Positions 15,577 through 22,970 of a stretch of DNA of 32,022 bases are shown here, one piece after another (position 1 is the first letter of the stretch; each line of letters starts with the position of its first letter). Position numbers and translations under genes: made by a program. Origin of the DNA: Streptomyces narbonensis (GTDB taxonomy: Bacteria; Actinomycetota; Actinomycetes; Streptomycetales; Streptomycetaceae); the NCBI RefSeq assembly GCF_014649015.1, contig NZ_BMSF01000031.1, positions 1-32,022 on the forward strand. The letters run 5' to 3'. The notes below the pieces were generated by a model. That model made no database searches. It saw nothing but the letters and a program-made list of their open reading frames with translations, and was not told the DNA's origin.

Positions 15577-16629
15577 ATGTCCACGGCCACGCGCAAGACG
15601 AAGAAGACCCCCCTGGCACGGCGGCTGACCACCGCGGCCGTCGCGCTGGGCAGCTGCCTGGCGCTCGCCGGTCCGGTGGCAAGCGCCGGCGCGGCACCCG
15701 CCGACCCCGTACCGACCGTCTTCTTCGGCGACTCGTACACGTCCAACTACGGCATCGCCCCCTTCCACCAGGACGACCCCAACAGGTTCTTCTGCTTCCG
15801 GGCGAACGAGAACTACCCCACCGTCGCGACCCGGCGCCTCGCGGACAAGGGCGTCACGCTCACCGTGCAGTCGGACGTCTCCTGCGGAGGCGCCCTCGTC
15901 CACCACTTCTGGAACGAGCAGGAGACGTTCCCCGGAGCCGATCTGAAGGTCCCGGCACAGCAGGAAGCACTCAAGGCTGACACCCAGCTGGCCGTGGGCA
16001 GCATGGGCGGCAACACCCTGGGCTTCACCCGCATCCTCAAGCAGTGCTCCGACAAGCTGCGCGCCCCGGAGAACGCCCTGCTGCCCGGAACGCCCGTGGA
16101 CGAGGACGAACCGGCTGCCAAGTGCGCCGAGTTCTTCGGGTCCGGGGACGGGAAGCAGTGGCTGGACGACCGGTTCGAGCAGGTCGGCTGGGAGCTGGAG
16201 GAGCTGCTCGACCGCGTCGGGTACTTCTCCCCCGACGCCCGGCGCGTCCTGGTCGGCTACCCCCGGCTCGTACCCGAGGACACCGACACGTGCCTGACCG
16301 CCGCGCCCGGCCAGACGGAGCTGCCGCTCGCGGACATCCCACAGGACGCCCTGCCGTTCCTGGACCAGATCCAGAAGCGGCTGAACGACGTCATGAAGAA
16401 GGCCGCCGCGGACGCCGAGGGCGGCGTCGACTTCGTGGACCTCTACGCCGAGACCGGCGGCAACACCGCCTGCGACGGCGCCGACCGGGGCATCGGCGGC
16501 CTGCTGGAGCCTTCCCAGGTCAGCGTGTTCGAGACCACGCTCCCGTGGTACGCCCACCCGAACGAGAAGGGCCGCGACCTCCAGGCCGAGCACGTCGCCG
16601 CCAAGATCGAGGAGGCCCTCAACCGGTAG
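15577..16629 (+). CDS. Secreted SGNH/GDSL-family esterase or lipase
   Basis: A 350-residue exported hydrolase. The signal peptide has a twin basic start (RKTKKTPLARR), a hydrophobic core at 20-36 and cleavage near AGAA at 40. Block I is FFGDSYTS with nucleophile Ser53. The oxyanion Asn146 lies in MGGNTLGF. The catalytic His is near 327 in PWYAHPNEKG. The residue three before His is Trp, not Asp. This matches the S. scabies type esterase, where a Trp main-chain carbonyl replaces the acid of the triad. Six or more Cys suggest disulfides, as expected outside the cell. Likely acts on lipids or plant esters. It stands alone with its own terminator upstream. Confidence 0.9.
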   Translation: MSTATRKTKKTPLARRLTTAAVALGSCLALAGPVASAGAAPADPVPTVFFGDSYTSNYGIAPFHQDDPNRFFCFRANENYPTVATRRLADKGVTLTVQSDVSCGGALVHHFWNEQETFPGADLKVPAQQEALKADTQLAVGSMGGNTLGFTRILKQCSDKLRAPENALLPGTPVDEDEPAAKCAEFFGSGDGKQWLDDRFEQVGWELEELLDRVGYFSPDARRVLVGYPRLVPEDTDTCLTAAPGQTELPLADIPQDALPFLDQIQKRLNDVMKKAAADAEGGVDFVDLYAETGGNTACDGADRGIGGLLEPSQVSVFETTLPWYAHPNEKGRDLQAEHVAAKIEEALNR

Positions 16630-16638
16630 GGCCGCATA

Positions 16639-17009
16639 CGACCTCGGGGAACATCGGTACAGCGGTCGCCGGTGAGAACGATCGTGGTCCGGGCGGCGGT
16701 TCGGCCCGGGCCCGGTCGAGAGGACCGTGCGGTAGACGCCGCAGCCCCGGCCGACGGTCTTCGTCGATCCACTGGCCGTCGACCCGGCCGGCGAAGTCCA
16801 GTCGGCCGTTCTCGTGGAGAGTCCACGCGCCGTAGCCGTTCCCGTCGGCGGTGTTGTCGACGGGGATGCGGTCGGCGAGGTCCCGAGTGATCGACCCCGT
16901 CAGGCCCGCCCGTGACGAGGAGCGGGCCCCGGCGGTGCCACCCGTCGGCCGCCCACCAGGGCCGACGCAGGCTCGGCGCACGATCCGACACCGATGTTCC
17001 CCGAGGTCG
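16639..17009. repeat. 371-bp segment bounded by perfect 20-bp inverted repeats
   Basis: CGACCTCGGGGAACATCGGT at 16639-16658 recurs as its exact reverse complement at 16990-17009. The ends lie 10 bp after the SGNH stop and 117 bp before the next start. The interior contains a coding-like minus-strand fragment. This could be a small non-autonomous mobile element or remnant; no target duplication is obvious. Confidence 0.6.
16757..16903 (-). pseudogene. Coding-like remnant on the minus strand inside the inverted-repeat segment
   Basis: On the minus strand, about 48 codons read GSITRDLADRIPVDNTADGN and continue through GYGAWTLHENGRLDFAGR and VDGQWIDED. Third positions are almost all G or C and the residue composition is that of a real, probably extracellular, protein. 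The same frame before and after this stretch degenerates into low-complexity Arg/Pro/Gly. No good start or ribosome binding site sits upstream. I read it as the surviving piece of a broken gene, though a short intact gene in 16619-16981 cannot be excluded. The family is not recognised. Confidence 0.4.
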
Positions 17010-17126
17010 GCATACGCCTCCGCCGGAAGACGAGTCCGCGTGGCGACCGGGTGAGGGCAGCCGGTACCTTCCCCCTCGCGGCACGCCTCGAAAGCGTGTG
17101 CGTGCCGCGTTCAGGGAGGGAAACGT

Positions 17127-18305
17127 ATGCGTAAACCCCTGTTCCGGCGCCTGGCCTCCACGGCCGTCGCGCTGGGACTCACCTCGGCGGCTCTGCTCGG
17201 CTCGGGCATCGCGCCCGCGCAGGCCGCGGTCGGCGACTGCCCCACGGGCTACTTCTGCGCGTGGGCGGACACCCACGGCACGGGCTCGATGTTCAAGACG
17301 AACGCGAGCAAGGCATCGCTGGGCACCTGGGACAACAAGTTCCGCCTGGTCATCAACCGCTCGTCGCTCATCGCCTGCACCTACGAGAAGCCGAACTACG
17401 AGGACGGCGTCTCCTGGTACGAGAACGAGGGCTATCCCACCAGTATCGCCAGCACGTCCGTGAGCTCGGTGAAGATGGTGCCCACGCTCCGGGAGTGCGA
17501 GACGGACGCGTACCCCTACTGGAGCGCGGAGACCTCGCCCACGGCGGCCACGTTCGGCGACATGAACGGCGACCGGACGTCGGACGTCCTCGTCCGCGAC
17601 CTGGTCGGGCGCCTGTGGTTCCTGCCCGGTGACGGCACCGGCCGGAAGGTCGGCTCCGGCGGCTGGAACGCCTTCGACGCCATGGTCCGGCACGGCGACT
17701 TCAGCCGTGACGGGCGCGAGGACGTGATCACGCGCGAGAAGGCCACCGGCAAGCTGTGGCTCTACCCCGGGACCGGCACGGGCGGCCTCGGCGCGCGCAA
17801 GCTGATCGGCGCGGGCGGCTGGAACGCCATGAGCCGGATCGCCGCGTTCGGCGACCTGACCGGCGACGCGAAGTCGGACCTCCTCGCGGTCGAGAGGTCC
17901 ACGGGCCGGCTGTGGCTGTACCCGGGCACGTCCACGGGCACGCTGGGTGCGCGCAAGCTCATCGGCAACGGCGGCTGGAACGGCATGAACGCGCTGACCG
18001 GCGTCGGTGACATGAACGGCGACGGCCGGGCCGACCTGTACGCCCGCGAGGCGTCCACCGGCAAGCTCTGGCTCTACCCGGGCAAGCCCGGCGCGCTGGG
18101 CTCGCGGGTGCTGGTCGGCAGCGGCGGCTGGAACGCCATGACGTCCCTCATCGCCAACGGCGACTGGTCGGGCGACGGCAAGCCGGACCTGATCGCAACG
18201 GGGGACTACGACAAGCTCCTCCAGTACGAGGGCACCGGCACGGGCGGCCTGCGCGCGGGCGACTGGACCACCGGCACCTGGTGGCTCCTGAACGGCGCCT
18301 TCTGA
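17127..18305 (+). CDS. Secreted protein with I36-type inhibitor domain and FG-GAP/VCBS repeats
   Basis: A 392-residue exported protein with signal peptide 1-33 (cleavage after AQA). The N-terminal domain (about 38-120; CPTGYFCAWADTHGTG and later NEGYPTSIASTSVSSVKM) resembles the peptidase-inhibitor I36 beta/gamma-crystallin fold of SMPI. It has paired Cys residues. Five FG-GAP/VCBS-like repeats follow (about 140-385), each with a Ca-binding DMNGDRTSD or DWSGDGKPD loop, then KLWLYPG and GGWNAM. The C-terminus is a predicted beta-propeller. Likely a secreted binding or inhibitor protein; the target is unknown. GGAGGG lies just upstream of ATG 17127. Confidence 0.87.
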   Translation: MRKPLFRRLASTAVALGLTSAALLGSGIAPAQAAVGDCPTGYFCAWADTHGTGSMFKTNASKASLGTWDNKFRLVINRSSLIACTYEKPNYEDGVSWYENEGYPTSIASTSVSSVKMVPTLRECETDAYPYWSAETSPTAATFGDMNGDRTSDVLVRDLVGRLWFLPGDGTGRKVGSGGWNAFDAMVRHGDFSRDGREDVITREKATGKLWLYPGTGTGGLGARKLIGAGGWNAMSRIAAFGDLTGDAKSDLLAVERSTGRLWLYPGTSTGTLGARKLIGNGGWNGMNALTGVGDMNGDGRADLYAREASTGKLWLYPGKPGALGSRVLVGSGGWNAMTSLIANGDWSGDGKPDLIATGDYDKLLQYEGTGTGGLRAGDWTTGTWWLLNGAF

Positions 18306-18311
18306 TCCCGG

Positions 18312-18343
18312 AGAGGGTCTCCGCCTGCGGGCGGGGGCCCTCT
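18312..18343 (+). terminator. Imperfect hairpin terminator after FG-GAP protein gene
   Basis: AGAGGG (18312-18317) pairs with CCCTCT (18338-18343), with an inner CCGCC/GGCGG stem (18321-18325, 18330-18334). It begins 7 bp after the stop codon. Confidence 0.6.
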
Positions 18344-18404
18344 TCTCGTGCGCAGGCCGCTCCGGTCCGGTCAGGTCGGGGAAGCAGGCAGGCGCCGTGC
18401 CCGT

Positions 18405-18420
18405 GTTAACGGGCGTTTAC
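18405..18420. promoter_or_regulatory. Operator-like sequence GTTAACGGGCGTTTAC
   Basis: A near-palindrome (TTAACG-gg-CGTTtA) about 140 bp upstream of the alpha/beta hydrolase start. It matches 15 of 16 positions with 23860-23875 before the enoyl-CoA hydratase gene, suggesting a shared regulator. Confidence 0.4.
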
Positions 18421-18432
18421 ACCTCCTGGGCC

Positions 18433-18446
18433 AAGGTGGCCACCTT
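18433..18446. promoter_or_regulatory. Perfect 14-bp palindrome AAGGTGGCCACCTT
   Basis: A fully symmetric site in the promoter region of the alpha/beta hydrolase, between the GTTAAC-type operator and the BldD-like box. Symmetry of this length suggests a dimeric regulator. Confidence 0.4.
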
Positions 18447-18463
18447 CGTGTGAACCCTCGCGC

Positions 18464-18482
18464 CCGTCACTGTCCGTGACGG
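18464..18482. promoter_or_regulatory. BldD-like box in alpha/beta hydrolase promoter
   Basis: CCGTCAC-tgtcc-GTGACGG is a perfect 7-bp inverted repeat. Its core TCAC-N5-GTGA fits the BldD consensus TNAC-N5-GTNA. It is nested inside a second repeat, GTGAAC (18450-18455) and GTTCAC (18485-18490). It lies 77 bp before ATG 18559. Confidence 0.5.
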
Positions 18483-18558
18483 CTGTTCACTCCCTAGGGT
18501 CGGTTTTCGAGGTCAGCCGTTCGGCGAACCCGTGAACGATTCGAGGAGTCAACTCATC

Positions 18559-19821
18559 ATGCGCACCCCCGTCGTTGACATCTGGGGCCCGATCTCCCCC
18601 GAGCCCCGCTCCGCGGCTCCCTCCGCACCGGAGCCTCACGACGAGTGGCCGCTCACCGGCGGAACCGCGTGGGTCTACTACAGCCCGCTGAACCGTCGGC
18701 AGCTCATCCGGCCCGTCATCCTCTCCGACGGCTTCTCGAACGGCACGAGCGAGCTCGACACGCTCTGGCACGGCCTGGAGGAGAACGGCGACTACCGCTT
18801 CATCTCCGAACTCCACGCGACCGGCCGGGATGTGATCATCCTCGGCTACAACGACCGGACGGCGCCGATCAAGGACAACGCCGACACCGCCATCGACTGC
18901 ATCCGCCGCGCCCTCAGCGAGCGGGTGGGCCGCTCGAAGCTGGTCGTGGGCGGCTTCAGCATGGGCGGCCTGATCACCCGCTACGCGCTGGCCAAGATGG
19001 AGCGGGACCCCTCCCTTCCCGACCACGAGACGGCCGTCCACCTCTCGTACGACTCGCCTCACCAGGGCGCCTGGCTTCCCGTCTCACTCCAGGCGTTCGT
19101 CCACTTCGCGGCGGACAACTTCAGTGAGGACCCTGTCGTCGGGGATTCCCTCCGCCTCTTCTCCGGCCTGCTCAACAGCCCCGCCGCGAAGCAGATGGCG
19201 CGCTGGTACATCGCGAAGGCCGACGACACCCCGGCGGCGGCTGCGGAGCGGGTGGCCTTCCTCAAGGAGCTCGAAGAGCTCGGGAGCTGGCCGCGGAATC
19301 TCCGCAAGATCGGCGTCGCCAACGGCATGGACACCGGCAACGGCAACGGCATCCAGCCCGACGCGACCGCGGTCCGGGGCAACGGCCTGACGCTGAACGA
19401 CACCTGGCTCAAGACCCAGGCCCAGGGCGACCCGGTCGTCGCCCGCCTGCAGAAGAAGGGCGGGGAGCCGTTCCTGGTCGACACCAGCGGGCTGCCCGAG
19501 ATCGACGGCGCTCCAGGCGGCGTCTTCACCCTGCCGCTCCCGGACGGCAGCGACCCCGGCAGCTTCGGCCTGGCCGGCCTCCTCATGCTGGGTCTGCGCA
19601 ACATCGTGGACAAGGACCGCATCCCCACGTCCTGTTTCATCCCCAGCATCAGCGCCGTCGCCGCCGGTGACATCGACGACCAGCAGGCGCTCTACAAGCC
19701 GATCACCCCGGATGCCAGCGAACTCGACGCCTTCCTCTGCGCGAGCCGCAACGAACCGCACACCACCATGACCGAGGAACTCGGCTCGTGGCTCGTGAAC
19801 GAGATCGCCTCCACCGACTGA
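18559..19821 (+). CDS. Alpha/beta-hydrolase-fold protein, probable lipase/esterase
   Basis: A 420-residue protein with no signal peptide. The nucleophile elbow GGFSMGG places Ser134. Upstream RPVILSDGFSNG has the oxyanion-loop character of lipases, and YDSPHQGAWLPVSLQ resembles the SPHxG segment of lipases that act on bulky or acyl substrates. The C-terminus (NEPHTTMTEELGSWLVNEI) contains a candidate catalytic His. ATG 18559 is chosen for its GAGGAG ribosome binding site 10 nt upstream; GTG 18532 adds nine residues. The 250-bp upstream region is rich in symmetric sites, so its expression is probably tightly controlled. Confidence 0.82.
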   Translation: MRTPVVDIWGPISPEPRSAAPSAPEPHDEWPLTGGTAWVYYSPLNRRQLIRPVILSDGFSNGTSELDTLWHGLEENGDYRFISELHATGRDVIILGYNDRTAPIKDNADTAIDCIRRALSERVGRSKLVVGGFSMGGLITRYALAKMERDPSLPDHETAVHLSYDSPHQGAWLPVSLQAFVHFAADNFSEDPVVGDSLRLFSGLLNSPAAKQMARWYIAKADDTPAAAAERVAFLKELEELGSWPRNLRKIGVANGMDTGNGNGIQPDATAVRGNGLTLNDTWLKTQAQGDPVVARLQKKGGEPFLVDTSGLPEIDGAPGGVFTLPLPDGSDPGSFGLAGLLMLGLRNIVDKDRIPTSCFIPSISAVAAGDIDDQQALYKPITPDASELDAFLCASRNEPHTTMTEELGSWLVNEIASTD

Positions 19822-19825
19822 CCGC

Positions 19826-19891
19826 CGTCGGCCCCGCGGGCCGTCTCCCCTCCCCCACACGGGCGGATCGGGACGGCCCGTGGGGCTGACG
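19826..19891. terminator. Bidirectional hairpin between alpha/beta hydrolase and reductase genes
   Basis: A 20-bp stem with two G-U-compatible mismatches (19826-19845 with 19872-19891, arm core GCCCCGCGGGCCGTC) and a 26-nt pyrimidine-rich loop, between convergent stop codons. Confidence 0.75.
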
Positions 19892-19908
19892 CACCCGCCG
19901 GGCACTCC

Positions 19909-20481
19909 CTAACCCTCGCGCACGACGCGGTGGCGGAGCAGGATCGACCGGCCGTCGAAGGTGCGGGTCTCCACCGTCTCCAGCTCCGTGCGGTTCTCGG
20001 CGGGGTGGAAGGTCGGGGTGCCGCCGCCCAGGACGACGGGGTGGACGACGACCCGGTACTCGTCGATCGCACCGGCCGCGCCGAGGTGGGCGGCCAGGTC
20101 CGCACCGCCGAACAGCACCAGGTTCTTGCCGCTCGCCGCGAGCGCCCTCAGCTCCTCGGCGACGTTCTCGGAGACGAGGGTGGTGTTCCAGTCGAGGTCC
20201 TGGCCCGCGAGGCTCCGGGAGACCACGACCTTCGGGGTCTCCAGCCAGACCGGCGCGAAGGCCAGGTCGTGCGGGTCCTGCGAGTACGTCTCGGCGTTCG
20301 GCCAGAAGCCGGACATCAGGTCCCACACCTTGCGGCCGTAGAGGAAGACCGTGTCACCGGCGATCAACTCGTCCGTGTAGGCCGAGAGTTCCGGACCCAT
20401 GGCCGGCCAGTCGAACTCCCCGTTCGGCCCGGCGATGAAGCCGTCGAGGGACTGGTGCACGAAGTGAATGATCTGGCCCAT
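19909..20481 (-). CDS. RibD C-terminal/dihydrofolate reductase-like family protein
   Basis: A 190-residue NADPH-binding oxidoreductase of the RibD_C/DHFR fold. Recognisable segments are HQSLDGFIAGPNGEFDW at the N-terminus, DTVFLYGRKVWDLM, KVVVSRSLAG, NLVLFGGADLAAHL (nucleotide-binding Gly-rich loop), and DEYRVVVHPVVLGGGTPTF. Members are widespread in Streptomyces and mostly uncharacterised; they are not true folate enzymes. ATG 20481 is preferred because GGAG sits 6 nt upstream and homologues begin at this point, rather than the frame extension to 20592. Confidence 0.9.
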   Translation of the reverse strand: MGQIIHFVHQSLDGFIAGPNGEFDWPAMGPELSAYTDELIAGDTVFLYGRKVWDLMSGFWPNAETYSQDPHDLAFAPVWLETPKVVVSRSLAGQDLDWNTTLVSENVAEELRALAASGKNLVLFGGADLAAHLGAAGAIDEYRVVVHPVVLGGGTPTFHPAENRTELETVETRTFDGRSILLRHRVVREG

Positions 20482-20762
20482 GGTGTCTCCGCCTGACGTC
20501 CGTGTCGCGCACCGCCCTTGCGGCTCGCTCTCGCCATGAAGTCGGAGCCGGGCGACGCCCTTCGACATCCCAGGAGGAATTCTTTCGGCCAACTTGTTTC
20601 GGCCAGAGAGGCCCCTGAGTCGAGGTCACTCGTACGGGCGGTCTTCACCCAGCGTGTCGTCGCGGGCATATGCCGTGCGGTACGTTCGCAACAAATCGGC
20701 CCCCGACGACGGCTGCAACCGTCCGCGAGGGCCTGAACCACTAGTGGAACAAGGCCTCCACC
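20482..20762. other. Divergent intergenic region with repeats and a palindrome
   Basis: This stretch separates the reductase from the winged-helix gene. It contains the direct repeat TTTCGGCCA at 20583-20591 and 20597-20605, and the palindrome CCACTAGTGG at 20738-20747, 15 bp before GTG 20763. Both could be regulatory. No gene is supported. Confidence 0.45.
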
Positions 20763-21803
20763 GTGATCTACCGCAACTTTATCGCGCCCTCGCGCGACTT
20801 CACCCAACTGACCAACGCCCTCATCCGGCATCCGCGTCTCGACTCGCATGCCACGCGCCTCCTGACCTGGCAGCTCTCCCTCCCCGCCCACGCCCGCGAA
20901 ACCCTCTCCGAAACCGCCAAGCGCGCCCGGATCGGGGCCACTTCCTTCACCACGGCCAAGCGGCAGCTCAAGGCAGAGGGATACGTGCACGAGCGCAGGG
21001 TTCAGCTGGCCGGCGGGCTCTGGGCCACCCAACAGCTCGTCTCCAGCACGCCGTTACGCCCCGAGGAAGCCGCCAAGGTCTTCGCCCGCATGCCCGCCCA
21101 CACCGGCATCGAGCGGGTCCATCCGCAGGTGGCGCCGAGCGCCAGCCCTCCGGCCGTCGGTCGTCCGACGAGCCCGTCGACCGACGGTCATCCAGAGAAA
21201 ACACCGGAGGGAAACACCTCCAACCCTCCGCCCGAGCCCGAGCCCGAGCCCGAGTCCGAGCCCGAGCCCGAGTCCGAGCCCGATCCCGAGCCCGAGTCCG
21301 AGCCCGATCCCGAGCCCGAGTCCGAGCCCGATCCCGAGACGGAACCGGGAGCGACCCCCGACCCACAACTCACCGAAGAAGCCCGCGCCCTCGTCGGCGC
21401 CCTCCCCGCCCTCTCCCCCGCCCTCCGGTACATCCCGCCCGGCATGCGCGACGAACTCACCCTCCTCGTCTCCCGCTGGCTCGCCGCCGGGCACACCTCC
21501 GCCGGCGTCCACGAGCACATCCGGCGCGGCCTGCCCGGTGCCGGGACGCCCGTACACCGGCCGGGAGGGCTCGTGCGGTACCTGCTGCGGGACGTGCCGC
21601 CCCTCGCGCCGCCACCGGCCCCGCACGGGCCCCCGCGCCTCTCCGCTCGGCTCGAAGGCGCCGTGGAGTGCTCCGGGAGACACGTCCAGCCCATGCTGTT
21701 CCGGCCCGTCGCGGGTGAGATCCTCTGCCCGGCCTGCGCGGCGCCCGACCCGGACCCCGACCCCGGCCCGAACCCCGGCCCCGTACCGCCTCAGGGCTCC
21801 TGA
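20763..21803 (+). CDS. Helix-turn-helix protein with acidic Pro-Glu repeat linker and Cys-rich C-terminus
   Basis: A 346-residue Streptomyces-type protein starting at GTG 20763 (MIYRNFIAPSRDFTQLTNAL). The N-terminal 105 residues form a winged-helix-like domain: LLTWQLSLPAHARETLSETA, then RIGATSFTTAKRQLKAEGYV. Such domains resemble those of replication-initiator or plasmid-type regulators. Residues about 155-195 are an almost pure PEPESEPD repeat. A second helical domain follows (about 200-270; RYIPPGMRDELTLLVSRWLAAG). The C-terminal ECSGRH...EILCPACAAP has three Cys and one His that could bind zinc. Its 3' end overlaps the convergent cdgE 3' end by 13 bp. I recall many Streptomyces copies; the role is not established. 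Confidence 0.82.
   Translation: MIYRNFIAPSRDFTQLTNALIRHPRLDSHATRLLTWQLSLPAHARETLSETAKRARIGATSFTTAKRQLKAEGYVHERRVQLAGGLWATQQLVSSTPLRPEEAAKVFARMPAHTGIERVHPQVAPSASPPAVGRPTSPSTDGHPEKTPEGNTSNPPPEPEPEPESEPEPESEPDPEPESEPDPEPESEPDPETEPGATPDPQLTEEARALVGALPALSPALRYIPPGMRDELTLLVSRWLAAGHTSAGVHEHIRRGLPGAGTPVHRPGGLVRYLLRDVPPLAPPPAPHGPPRLSARLEGAVECSGRHVQPMLFRPVAGEILCPACAAPDPDPDPGPNPGPVPPQGS
21232..21339 (+). repeat. In-frame 24-bp tandem repeat encoding (PEPESEPD)n
   Basis: CGATCC phases recur at 21281, 21305 and 21329, giving a 24-bp unit of the form gagcccgagtccgagcccga. Degenerate copies lie upstream. The unit length is a multiple of three, so the frame is kept as the copy number changes. Confidence 0.85.
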
Positions 21804-22927
21804 GGCGGCGGCTCCACCGGCGGTGCGTCGCGGAAGCGACGGCGGTCGCGGGCTCCCGGCGGGGCGTCGGCCAGGCGGATGACCGTGCCGTCCCGGCCCG
21901 CCACGACCGGCTTCGCCGAGCGCGCGGCCTTCGCCTGGTACTGGGCGGCGTCCGCGAGCCGGAAGAGGCGGCGCGCCGACCTGAGCGGGCCGATCGGGTC
22001 GCCCGTGGACGCGACCCCGCAGGCCACGCCCTCGCCGAGCTCCAGCTCCGCCGCCCGTACGCAGAGCTCCTCGGCGACCGCGACCACCTCGTCCGCCGTC
22101 GGACCGACCGTCAGGAGACAGAACTCGTCGCCGCCCAGACGCGCCGCGAGCGCGCCGGGGAGCCGGGCGCCGCAGCGGGAGAGGACCGAGCCGAAGCGTT
22201 CGAGGAGCCGGTCGCCGACGGCGTGGCCGTGGGTGTCGTTGACCCGCTTGAGGCCGTTGAGGTCGCAGACCATCAGGCTGACGACGGAGCCGTCGGCCCG
22301 GTAGCGCTCGATGGCCTCGTCCAGACGGGTGTCGACGGCCCGCCGGTTGGCGAGCCCGGTGAGCGGGTCGGTGAAGGCCAGCTTGCGGACCTCCTCCAGG
22401 CGCTCCGCCTGGGCGATGCCGGCCGCGACGACCGCCGCGAGGACGGTCGCGAAGTCGGCGTCCGCCCGGGTGAAAGGTTTCGTCTCGGGAGGCCGCGCCA
22501 CGTACAGCTCGCCCCAGGCCCGGCCGTGCAGCACGATCGGGGCGACCACGCAGCAACCCCGGCCGCGCCTGCGCAGGCCCGTCACGCGGCCGGTGGGGAC
22601 CCGGTCGTCGGCCGTCTCCACCCAGGCGTCCGGCTCGCCGCCACCGGCCCACTGCTCGTGGAGGAACTCGGTGATCTCGGGGAACTGGTGCACCGGATAC
22701 GTCTCCGAGTCCGGGAACTCCTCCTCGCCCACGGCCCGCTCCCCGGCGTTGACCAGGACCTTGAGTCTGCCGTGGTCCCGCTCCCAGACGGAGAGGGCGG
22801 CGAACGTGCCGTCGAGCCCCTCGCAGGACCCGAGCGCCGCCGCCCGCCAGAACTCGCGTGGAGTGTGCGCCGCCGCCATCCCCTGCGCCAGCGCCACTAC
22901 GGCCCGCAGCCGTACGTCCTCACCCAT
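21791..22927 (-). CDS. cdgE: GAF-GGDEF diguanylate cyclase (CdgE-like)
   Basis: Makes the second messenger c-di-GMP from two GTP. The 378-residue soluble protein has an N-terminal GAF domain (about 15-170) and a GGDEF domain (about 180-335). Segments visible are TDPLTGLANRRAVD, LMVCDLNGLKRVNDTHGHAVGD, and the intact active site RLGGDEF. The residues five before GGDEF are LPGA rather than RxxD, so the usual product-inhibition I-site is absent. From memory it is the orthologue of S. coelicolor SCO4931, CdgE. A BldD-like box lies 44 bp upstream. The GGAGGA ribosome binding site is almost in contact with ATG 22927, which is tight spacing. The tail PPVEPPPQEP overlaps the convergent helix-turn-helix gene. 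Confidence 0.9.
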   Translation of the reverse strand: MGEDVRLRAVVALAQGMAAAHTPREFWRAAALGSCEGLDGTFAALSVWERDHGRLKVLVNAGERAVGEEEFPDSETYPVHQFPEITEFLHEQWAGGGEPDAWVETADDRVPTGRVTGLRRRGRGCCVVAPIVLHGRAWGELYVARPPETKPFTRADADFATVLAAVVAAGIAQAERLEEVRKLAFTDPLTGLANRRAVDTRLDEAIERYRADGSVVSLMVCDLNGLKRVNDTHGHAVGDRLLERFGSVLSRCGARLPGALAARLGGDEFCLLTVGPTADEVVAVAEELCVRAAELELGEGVACGVASTGDPIGPLRSARRLFRLADAAQYQAKAARSAKPVVAGRDGTVIRLADAPPGARDRRRFRDAPPVEPPPQEP

Positions 22928-22970
22928 TCCTCCAGCTTAGGGAGGTTTGACCCGTTTTCCTCTGCGAGAC

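Noticed and set aside
21232..21339. CRISPR-like array in the repeated segment
   Set aside because: The 24-bp units are contiguous, in frame and encode Pro-Glu repeats; there are no spacers.
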